Below are positions 44,310 to 52,489 of a stretch of 64,000 nt of DNA, in pieces. A model generated the notes under the pieces. The model made no database searches. It was not told the origin of the DNA and worked only from the letters and a program-made list of their open reading frames with translations. A program made the translations under genes and the position numbers. This DNA is from CAVQXR01 sp963717955 (GTDB taxonomy: Bacteria; Actinomycetota; Thermoleophilia; Gaiellales; Gaiellaceae): assembly GCA_963717955.1 (NCBI GenBank), contig CAVQXR010000001.1, forward strand, positions 806,001 through 870,000. The letters are read 5' to 3'. The stretch's first letter is position 1, and each line of letters opens with the position of its first letter.

Positions 44310-45617
44310 ATGTCTGTCACGATCGCCCGTCGAGGGACTGTGGATTCGTTCGTCATCGAAGGGGGCCACCCGCTCGCGGGACGGGTCGCGGCGGCCGGCA
44401 ACAAGAACGCGGCGCTGCCGATCATCGCCGCATGCCTGCTCACCGACGAGCCGGTCACGCTCAGGAACGTGCCGGCGATCCTCGACGTCGAGACGATGCT
44501 CGAGCTCGCTGTCCACCTGGGCGCGACGCTGGACGAGGTCGGGCCGGGTGAGCTCCGGATCCACGCTGCCGACGCACCGGGGCACGAGCTCGACGAGGAG
44601 CTGTGCCGGCGCATCCGGGCCTCCGTGCTGTTCGCCGGGCCGCTGCTCGCGCGCTGCGGCCGGGCGGTCGTGCCGCCCCCGGGCGGCGATGTGATCGGCC
44701 GGCGGCGGCTCGACACCCACATGCACGCGTTCGAGCACCTGGGGGCCGAGATCGAGGTCGACCGTGGGTACCGGATACGCGCCGAGCGCCTCGCCGGCGC
44801 CGCGATCTTCCTCGACGAGGCCTCGGTCACCGGGACGGAGAACGCCGTCATGGCGGCCGTGCTCGCACAGGGAGAGACGGTGATCGCCAATGCGGCGAGC
44901 GAGCCGCACGTCCAGGATCTCTGTTGCTTCCTCGTCTCGCTCGGGGCCCGTATCGACGGGATCGGGACGAACGTCCTGCGCGTCGAAGGCGTCGAGCGGC
45001 TGCACGGCGGCGAGTGGAGGATCTGCCCCGACCACATCGAGGTCGCGAGCTTCATCGGCCTCGGGGCTGTGACCGATGGCGAGATCGTGATCGAGGACGT
45101 CGTCCCCGAGCACCTGATGGCGATCTGGCCCGGCTTCCACCGGCTCGGACTGCGCTACGAGATCGACGGGAGCACCGTGCGCGTCGGGGACCAGGCGCTG
45201 ACGATCCAGGACGACCTCGGCGCCCAGATCCCGAAGATCGAGGACGGCCCGTGGCCGGCCTTTCCGGCTGACCTGACCTCGATCGCGCTCGCGGTCGCGA
45301 CACAGGCGCGGGGGACGATTCTGATCTTCGAGAAGATGTTCGAAAACCGGCTGTTCTTCGTCGACAAGCTCGTCGGCATGGGAGCCCGGATCATCCTCTG
45401 CGATCCGCACCGTGCGGTCGTCAACGGGCCTGCGCAGCTCTACGGAGACCGGATGGAGAGTCCGGACATCCGCGCCGGGATGGCGATGCTGATCGCCAGC
45501 CTCGCGGCGGAGGGCCGCTCGACGATCGGGAACATCGGCCAGATCGACCGCGGGTACGAGCGCATCGACGAGCGGCTGCGTGCCGTCGGCGCGCGGATCG
45601 AGCGCGTCGAGGGCTAG
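44310..45617 (+). CDS. murA: UDP-N-acetylglucosamine 1-carboxyvinyltransferase
   Basis: First committed step of peptidoglycan synthesis, transferring enolpyruvate from PEP to UDP-GlcNAc. The 435 residues include FVIEGGHPLAGRVAAAGNKNAALPIIAACLLTDEPV, the loop with the PEP/fosfomycin-reactive Cys in GPLLARCGRAVVPPPGGD, and GRRRLDTHMHAFEHLGAEI. The Cys is present, so no intrinsic fosfomycin-resistance substitution is seen. There is no adjacent mur gene. Confidence 0.96.
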   Translation: MSVTIARRGTVDSFVIEGGHPLAGRVAAAGNKNAALPIIAACLLTDEPVTLRNVPAILDVETMLELAVHLGATLDEVGPGELRIHAADAPGHELDEELCRRIRASVLFAGPLLARCGRAVVPPPGGDVIGRRRLDTHMHAFEHLGAEIEVDRGYRIRAERLAGAAIFLDEASVTGTENAVMAAVLAQGETVIANAASEPHVQDLCCFLVSLGARIDGIGTNVLRVEGVERLHGGEWRICPDHIEVASFIGLGAVTDGEIVIEDVVPEHLMAIWPGFHRLGLRYEIDGSTVRVGDQALTIQDDLGAQIPKIEDGPWPAFPADLTSIALAVATQARGTILIFEKMFENRLFFVDKLVGMGARIILCDPHRAVVNGPAQLYGDRMESPDIRAGMAMLIASLAAEGRSTIGNIGQIDRGYERIDERLRAVGARIERVEG

Positions 45618-45737
45618 TGCCGGGGAGGGCCCGCTTGCCGGCCGACGCCGCGACCGCCAGGCTCGTCGAGGACGGCGTCCACGAGTCGACCGACCGTGTG
45701 TCGCGACCATCGACGCGTCCGGCCGGCCCCCCGGCGG

Positions 45738-46910
45738 CTACCCCGCGCGCAGGAACGCGGCCAGGCGCTCGAGCGCGGCCTCGAGAATCGGCCGCTCCGA
45801 CGCGTAGCAGATCCGCACCGAGCCCTCGCCGCCCGCTCCGAACGCCGATCCGGGCGCAAGCCCGACACGAGACTCGACGAGCAAGCGCTTGCAGAACGCG
45901 AGCGAATCCGTGAGGCCGTCGATCCGGGGGAAGAGGTAGAAGGCGCCGTCCGGCTCGGGCACCGTGACGCCCGGCATGCCGCGCAGGCCCTGAACGCAGA
46001 GGTCGCGGTTGTCCTTCAGCATCGCGATCATCGCCAGCAGCGGCTCCTCGCCCTGTGCGAGCGCGACCTCGCCCGCCTTCTGGATGAAGCTCGTCGCGTG
46101 CGACACGAAATACTCGTTGAGCGGGCCCGCCTTTTTCCCGACGTCACGACGGCAGACCAGCCAGCCGAGCCGCCAGCCGGTCATGCAGTACGACTTCGAG
46201 AACGACTGGGCGACGAGCACGGCGTCATCCCTCGTCGCGAGCCGCAGGATCGACGGGGCAGGCTCGCCGAGAGCCTCCGGCAGATAGTAGAGCCGCTCGT
46301 ACACCTCGTCCGCGAGCAGCCAGAGCCCGTGGCGCCGGGCGAAGTCGAGCAGGAGCCGCTGCTCCTCGACGGTCGCCGTCCAGCCGAGCGGATTCGACGG
46401 GGACGTGTAGAGGAGCAACCGGGTGCGCGGCGTCACCGCCGCCTCGAGGGCGTCGATGTCGACCGCGTAGCGTTCGCCCTCGAGCACGTGCGGGATCTCG
46501 ACCGGCGTCGCGCTCGCGAGCTGCACGATCGCGGCACCGTTCGGCCAGGCGGGCGTCAGCACGAGCGCCTCGTCGCCCGGGTCGAGGACGGCGCGGACCC
46601 CGAGATGCAGCGCCTGAATACCCGACGCCGACACGATCAGCTCGCACGACGGGTCGAGCTCGACGGCGTGCATCCGCCGGTAGTACGCGGCGAGCGCTTC
46701 GCGCAGCGACGGCAGGCCGGCGTTCTCCGTGTAGAACGTGAAGCCATCGTCGAGGGCCCGCACCGCCGCCTCCTTGATGTAGGCGGGGGTCGGAACGTTC
46801 GACTCGCCGAAGTAGAGCTTCAGCACGCCGTCCATCCCCATCGCGAGCTCGGCGAGCTCGCGGATCTGGGAGTTACGAACGCGGAGGACGGACGCGGCGA
46901 CGTGCGGCAC
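45738..46910 (-). CDS. Class I/II pyridoxal-phosphate aminotransferase
   Basis: A 390-residue fold-type I aminotransferase. Visible are FGESNVPTPAYIKEAA, FYTENAGLPSLREALAAYY, SASGIQALHLGVRAVLDPGDEALVLTPAWPNGAA, TSPSNPLGWTATVEE, LLADEVYERLYY and the PLP Lys in VAQSFSKSYCMTGWRLGWLV. It looks like aspartate/aromatic-type enzymes, but specificity cannot be assigned. The frame extends 50 codons into the upstream gene. GTG 46910 is chosen, 8 nt after that gene's stop and 10 nt after a TAGCGT hexamer. Confidence 0.9.
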   Translation of the reverse strand: MPHVAASVLRVRNSQIRELAELAMGMDGVLKLYFGESNVPTPAYIKEAAVRALDDGFTFYTENAGLPSLREALAAYYRRMHAVELDPSCELIVSASGIQALHLGVRAVLDPGDEALVLTPAWPNGAAIVQLASATPVEIPHVLEGERYAVDIDALEAAVTPRTRLLLYTSPSNPLGWTATVEEQRLLLDFARRHGLWLLADEVYERLYYLPEALGEPAPSILRLATRDDAVLVAQSFSKSYCMTGWRLGWLVCRRDVGKKAGPLNEYFVSHATSFIQKAGEVALAQGEEPLLAMIAMLKDNRDLCVQGLRGMPGVTVPEPDGAFYLFPRIDGLTDSLAFCKRLLVESRVGLAPGSAFGAGGEGSVRICYASERPILEAALERLAAFLRAG

Positions 46911-46918
46911 GGGCGCGG

Positions 46919-49900
46919 CTACGCTACCGCAGCCGACGGAGTGCCGGTCACATGGTCGAGCCGCTCGAGCCAGGGCTTCGCTTCGAGCTGCTCGAAGATC
47001 CCGCGCGCCTCGTCGAGGAAGGGACCGGCCTCGGCCGGCCGCCCTTCGGCGGACAGCCATTCGCCGTGCTCGAGCAGCGTCACCGCGAGCCAGAACGTCA
47101 TTCCGAGCTCTCGGAGGCCGGACTCGGCCCGCTGGAACCCGGGCTCGACGGATCCGCCATCGCCGCGAGCTGCCGCGAGGCGTGCCCCGACACGAGACTC
47201 CTGCGCACGCAGGTACCGGGTGCGGTCCACCGGTCGCAGCCCGGCGCAGCGCGCGAGCAGAGCTTCGACCCGGTCGAGGTCGCGAAGGGCCAACGCCGCC
47301 CCCGCCGCCTCGGCAAGGCCGTCGGCGGCGTGGAGCGTATCACCGTGGACGATGAACTCCTCGAACGCGGCCTCTCCGCGCTCGAGCGCCTCGGCGTGCT
47401 CGCCGCCGGCCCGTGCGAGCACCGCCAGGCCGAGGGCTGCGTACCCGCGATCCTGATAGTAGCCCGACGCTTCGCGACCGGCAAGGCGAGGAGCCAGGTC
47501 TCGCGCCTCGTCGAGACCGCCCCGCTCGACGAGGATACTGACGAGCGTCTCGACGGGGAAGGAGAAGCTGCTACCTGCCGTGCGGGCCTCCTCCGGAAGC
47601 TCGTCCACGAGGGCGAGCGCTTCACCCCACTCCCCGGCAGAGGCGAGGAACTCGACGAGGTTGGACAGGGCGGACCACTCCCAGGGACGGTCGCCCCGCC
47701 GACGCGCGAGGGCGACGGCGTCGCGCGTGATGCCGATCGCCTCCTCGATCCGGTCGCGGTTGTGCAGCGTGTGCCCGAGGTTCGTGGCGGCGCGCAGGGC
47801 GGTCGCGGTCAGGCCCTGCTCGAGCGCGATCCGCAGCGCCTGCCGGCCCAGCGCCTCGCTCTCGGTGGGCCGCGTGTGGAGGATGAGCGCCTTGGTCGTG
47901 AGCGCCTGCGCGAGTACCTCGTGCAGCTCGAGCGCCTCCCCGATCTGGAGCGCAAGCTCGACCCGCTCGGCCGCCAGATCGGACACGTCGAGCATGAAAT
48001 ACGTCCTCGCGAGCGCGGCCGCGAGCGTCGCGAGGTCGGCATCCGGCTCGTCGGTCGACAGCACGGCGAGAGCCTCCTCCATGCGCGGCGCGGCGGCGTC
48101 GGCCCGACCCTGGTGGAAGAGGACGCCACCGAGACGCGCCGACACCCGGGCCGCCGGATGCACGCGGCCCTCGGCCTCGAGCAGTGCGATCGCCTCCTCG
48201 AACAGTGCCTCCGCCTCGTCGAGGCGTGCGCCCGAACGCGCCGCTTCACCGGCACGCTCGAGGAGGTCGGCGCGCATAAGGGGATCGTCCGCAAGCTCTG
48301 CGGCATCGGCGAACGAGCGCTGCGCCTCCTCGGTCGCGGCAAGCGAGGCAGCCCGCTCCGCGGCCCGGGCGAGGCGCTCGCAGGCCGTCGCCTTGATCGC
48401 GGAGGCGTCGTCCGCGTCGGGCTCGGCGCGGTAGGCCTCCAGGTAGTGGGCCGCGACGACCTCGGCGATCTCGGCCTCGTCGGGCCACGCGCCCTCGAGG
48501 TATCGAGCCACCGCGAGGTGGCGGGCCTTGCGCTCCCGCCGAGCCAGGGTGTCGTAGGCCACCTTCCTCACGAGGGTGTGCAGGAAGCCGTACTGGCCTC
48601 GCTCGGGCGAGCGCCGGTCGACGTCCACGGTCAGGATCTCCTTGCGGACGAGGGCCGCGAGCATCGGCTCGAGCTCGCCGCGGGAGCTACCCGAGACCGC
48701 CGCGAGCGCATCGACCGCGAAGGTCTTGCCGAGCACGGAGGCGTCCTGCAGGAGGCGCCGCTCGCCCGGCTCGAGGCCGTCGAGGCGGGCCGCGATGAGA
48801 GCGTGCAGGGTCTCCGGGACGTCCAGGCCCTCGAAGGCGCTCGTGACCTGGAACCCACCGTCCTGCAAACGCTCGATCAGCCCGCGATCGAGCAGCATCC
48901 GCACGATCTCGACCGTATAGAGGGGCACGCCCTCGGCACGCTCGACGATCTGCGCCCTGAGCCCGTCGGGGAGCCCCGGGACGAGCCCCTGGAGCAGCTC
49001 GTCACGAGCCTCCTCCGGCAGCGGCTCGAGCACGAGCGAGGTGAAGGACCGCTTCCCGGCGCCCCAAGTCGGTCGCCGTTCGAGCAGCTCGGGCCGGGCG
49101 AGCGCGAGGATGAACAGCGGGTAGGCCCGCGACCACTCGAGCAGGTACTCGATGAAGTCGAGCAGGCCCGCGTCGGCCCAGTGAAGATCCTCGAAGAGCA
49201 GGACGACCGGGCCTTCCTCGGCCATCCGCTCGATGAAGCGCCGCCAGGCCGAGAACAGATCCTGCTGGTCGGGCGCCGTCCGCTCGGTCAGCCCGAGCAG
49301 GTGCGCCAGCCTCGGCTCGATCCAGTCTCGCTCCTCGGCATCGGGAATGTGGCGGAGAACGCAGGCGGAAAGCTTCGGCGGCCGCCGGCCCGGGAGCCTC
49401 GTCCTCGAGGATCCCCGACCGCATCCGCACCATCTCGGCGAGCGCCCAGAACGCGACCCCCTCGCCGTAGGGCAGGCACCGGCCCTTGTGCCACCAGATC
49501 TCGTCGATCAGCCCGTCGGTGTACTTGTCGAACTCCCAGGCCAGGCGCGACTTGCCCATGCCCGCAGCCCCGATCACCGAGACCAGGCGGGCGCCGCCCT
49601 CGTCGGCGGTCGCGTGGAACAGCTCCTTCACCACGCGGAGCTCGGCCGTACGCCCGACGAACGGGGCCTCGAGCGCGCCGGCGCGCTTCTCGCCCCGCCG
49701 TGCCGCGACGACCCGCACCGCTCGCCACAGCCGTGCGGGCTCCGCCTTGCCCTTCAGCTCGTGCTCGCCGGTGTCCTCGTAGGCAACCGCCGCCTCGGTC
49801 ATTCGCTGCGTGGTCTCGTCGACGAGCGCCGTGCCGGGGGCGGCCGACGACTGGATCCGGGCGGCCGTGTTGACGAGGTCGCCGGCGACCATCCCCTGCC

Positions 49901-50450
49901 CCTCGGCGCCGAGCCAGACAGCCGCCTCGCCCGACGCGACTCCTACCCGCAGCTGCAGGTCGGGCAGGCCGTTGTCGGCCCCCAGCGCCGCAACCGTCTC
50001 GACGAGATCGAGCGCGGCCCGAACGGCCCGCTCCGCGTCGTCCTCGTGCGCGACGGGCGCGCCCCAGACGGCCATGGCGGCGTCGCCGATGAACTTCTCG
50101 ACCGTACCGCCGTAGCGGCCGATCACGGTTCGCGTGGCGTCGAAGTACCGGGAGAGCAGCTCCCGCGTCTCCTCCGGGTCCCGATTCTCGGACAGGGTCG
50201 TGAACCCGACGAGATCGGCGAATAGCACGCACACGAGCCGCCGTTCGCCCTCGGGCCCGGCGGGTGCGGGAGCGCGAGCCCCCGGGACAGCCGGCTCCCC
50301 GCCGAGCCTGGCGCCGCACTCACCGCAGAACTTGACGCCGGGCGTGTTGGGCGAGCCGCACTTCGGGCAGGCGAGCGCGAGCATCCCGCCGCATTCGCCG
50401 CAGAACTTCCGGCCGGGCTCGTTCTCGGCCCCGCACGCTGCACATGTCAT
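46919..50450 (-). CDS. Adenylate/guanylate cyclase-AAA ATPase-TPR regulator, single frameshift
   Basis: A large signalling protein in two frames joined at about 49372-49400. First frame: double zinc ribbon (CAACGAEN, CGECGG, CPKC, CGECG), class III cyclase domain (FADLVGFTTLSE and IGDAAMAVWG with metal Asp residues, VNTAARIQ), then the AAA domain P-loop IGAAGMGKSRLAWEF. Second frame continues exactly where homologs do (KLSACVLRHIPDAEERDWIEPRL) through LLFEDLHWADAGLLDF and about 12 TPR-like helices. One extra base restores 1176 residues. The domain order is common in actinobacterial one-protein cyclase regulators. Start ATG 50450 lies 6 nt after TATGCT. The ligand is unknown. Confidence 0.85.
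46921..46926 (-). promoter_or_regulatory. Putative -10 element of the class I aminotransferase gene (TAGCGT)
   Basis: On the minus strand TAGCGT overlaps the last codons of the cyclase-type gene and lies 10 nt before GTG 46910. Confidence 0.4.
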
Positions 50451-50456
50451 GCGCGG

Positions 50457-50462
50457 AGCATA
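50457..50462 (-). promoter_or_regulatory. Putative -10 element of the cyclase-AAA gene (TATGCT)
   Basis: On the minus strand TATGCT ends 6 nt before ATG 50450. Confidence 0.55.
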
Positions 50463-50494
50463 GAGCCGAGGCCGACGCCCGGACAGGCGCGACC

Positions 50495-52172
50495 CTACGC
50501 GGTGCGAACGAGCGGCTTGTACCTGATCCGGTGCGGCTGGTCGGCCTCGGCGCCCAGCCGCGCGGCGGCGGTCGTCCTCGTACTCGTCGTAGCTGCCCTC
50601 GAACCAGACGGCCTGCGAGTCGCCCTCGAAGGCGAGGATGTGGGTCGCGACGCGGTCGAGGAACCAGCGGTCGTGGCTGATCACGACCGCACATCCCGCG
50701 AAGGCGAGCAGCGCCTCCTCGAGCGCGCGCAGGGTGTCGACGTCGAGGTCGTTCGTCGGCTCGTCGAGGAGCAGCACGTTGCCGCCGGCGCGCAGCAGCT
50801 TCGCCAGGTGGAGGCGGTTCCGCTCGCCGCCGGAGAGATCGCCGACCCGCTTCTGCTGATCGCCGCCCTTGAAGTTGAACCAGGACACGTACTGGCGGCT
50901 GTTCACCTCGCGCTTGCCGAGCGTGATCGTGTCCTGACCGCCCGAGATCTCCTTCCAGACGGTGCTCGCCGGGTCGAGCCCGGCGCGGGACTGGTCGACG
51001 TGGGCGAGCTGTACCGTCTCGCCGATGCGGAGCGCGCCCGCGTCGGGCTGCTCCTCGCCGGTGATCATGCGGAACAGGGTCGTCTTGCCGGCGCCGTTCG
51101 GACCGATGACCCCGACGATCCCGCCGGGTGGCAGCGAGAACGACAGGTCCTCGATCAGCAGCCGGTCGCCGAAGCCCTTCGAGAGGCGCTCGGCCTCGAC
51201 GACGACGTCACCGAGCCGGGGGCCGGCCGGAATGTGGATCTCGACCGTGTCGAGCTTCACGTTCTGCTCCTCGGCGAGAAGCGTCTCGTACGCCGACAGG
51301 CGCGCCTTCGACTTCGCATGGCGCGCTCGCGGGCTCGCCCGCACCCACTCGAGCTCCCGCTGCAGGGTGCGCCTGCGGGCCGAGGTCTGCTTCTCCTCGG
51401 CGGCGAGTCGGGCCTCCTTCTGCTCGAGCCACGAGGAGTAGTTGCCCCGGAACGGCAGCCCGCGGCCGCGGTCGAGCTCGAGGATCCAGCCGGCGACGTT
51501 GTCGAGGAAGTACCGGTCGTGGGTGACCGCGATCACGGTTCCCCGGTACTCGTCGAGGAAGCGCTCGAGCCAGGCGACGGACTCGGCGTCGAGGTGGTTC
51601 GTCGGCTCGTCCAGCAGGAGCAGGTCCGGAGCCGAGAGCAGGAGGCGGCAGAGCGCCACCCGGCGCCGCTCGCCGCCCGAGAGCGTCGTCACGTCCCGGT
51701 CGGGCTCGGGCAGCCGCAGGGCCTCGGACGCGTGGTCGAGCGCGGCGTCGAGGCTCCAGGCGTCGTGGCGGTCGATCTGGTCCTGGATGCGGCCCTGCTC
51801 CTCGAGCAGCGCGTCGAACTCGGCATCCGGCTCGGCGAAGGCCGCCGAGATCGCGTTGAACCGGTCGAGCAGGTCACGCAGCGGTCGGACGCCGTCCTCG
51901 ACGTTTCCGCGCACGTCCTTCGCCTCGTCGAGCTTCGGCTCCTGCTCGAGCAGGCCGACCGTGGCCCCGGGCGCGAGCTCGGCCGTCCCGGAGGACGGCT
52001 CCTCGAGACCGGCCATGATCCGCAGCAGCGTCGACTTGCCGGCGCCGTTCGGGCCGAGGACGCCGATCTTCGCGCCCGGCAGGAAGGAGAGCGAGATGTT
52101 CGCGAGCACCTGCCGGTCGGGGCCGTAGAACTTGTCGGCCCGGTACATCGTGTAGACGTAGTCGCTGCTCAC
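50495..52172 (-). CDS. ettA: Energy-dependent translational throttle protein EttA (ABC-F), frameshift near C-terminus
   Basis: Soluble ABC-F ATPase that binds the ribosomal E site. Two ATPase domains are intact: Walker A GPNGAGKST and GPNGAGKTT, signatures TLSGGERRRVAL and DLSGGERNRLHL, and Walker B LLLLDEPTNHLD and VLLLDEPTNDLD, with the linker arm between. After YDEYEDDRRR the frame is lost at about 50556-50575; the next frame gives the expected end LGAEADQPHRIRYKPLVRTA and a stop at 50495. Corrected length is about 558 residues, normal for EttA. GTG 52172 lies 7 nt after TACCCT. Confidence 0.92.
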
Positions 52173-52179
52173 GCCGACG

Positions 52180-52185
52180 AGGGTA
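52180..52185 (-). promoter_or_regulatory. Putative -10 element of ettA (TACCCT)
   Basis: On the minus strand TACCCT ends 7 nt before GTG 52172. Confidence 0.55.
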
Positions 52186-52238
52186 GCGACTGCCGGCTGG
52201 CGCGGTTCGGCGGAGCCGCGGACGCTGTGTGACCGCCC

Positions 52239-52398
52239 GGCTCCGCCGGGCTCCTACGCGGGTCGCGGCCGGCCGAGCCGTCCGCTCAGCCGCGGACGCG
52301 GGGCTCCGCCGGGCTCCTACGCGGGTCGCGGCCGGCCGAGCCGTCCGCTCAGCCGCGGACGCGGGGCTCCGCCGGGCTCCTACGCGGGTCGCGGCCGG
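52239..52398. repeat. 63-bp tandem repeat (minisatellite), about 2.5 identical units
   Basis: Units begin with GGCTCCGCCGGGCTCC at 52239, 52302 and 52365. The first two are full length and the third stops at about 52398. Part of the unit (CCGCTCAGCCGCGG) recurs once more at 52451. The unit is about 80% GC with short internal dyads. It fills most of the 317-bp gap between the divergent ettA and cca promoters. Confidence 0.9.
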
Positions 52399-52424
52399 CT
52401 CGGCCGGGCCCGACCCGCTGAGAT

Positions 52425-52441
52425 GCCGCCCGAAGGGCGGC
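52425..52441. other. Perfect GC hairpin in divergent intergenic region
   Basis: GCCGCCC and GGGCGGC pair around a GAA loop, between the minisatellite and the cca -10. There is no T run, so this is not a typical terminator. Confidence 0.4.
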
Positions 52442-52477
52442 GTTCACGATCCGCTCAGCCGCGGAGGTGCGGGGGCC

Positions 52478-52483
52478 TACACT
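52478..52483 (+). promoter_or_regulatory. Putative -10 element of the DHH-CBS-CCA gene (TACACT)
   Basis: TACACT ends 6 nt before GTG 52490. Confidence 0.6.
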
Positions 52484-52489
52484 GAGCCG

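Noticed and set aside
49002..52172. A 1056-residue ABC-F/adenylate cyclase fusion protein
   Set aside because: It arises from a frameshift at the end of ettA. The adjacent frame restores the normal EttA C-terminus, and the cyclase gene has its own -10 and ATG at 50450.
52239..52398. CRISPR array
   Set aside because: Units are head-to-tail identical 63-mers with no spacers and no cas genes nearby.
52229..52489. N-terminal extension of the DHH-CBS-CCA protein made of 21-residue repeats
   Set aside because: The TACACT hexamer 6 nt before GTG 52490 and the family N-terminus (VIAGHQNLDFDAF) support the later start. The repeat composition is that of GC-rich intergenic DNA.
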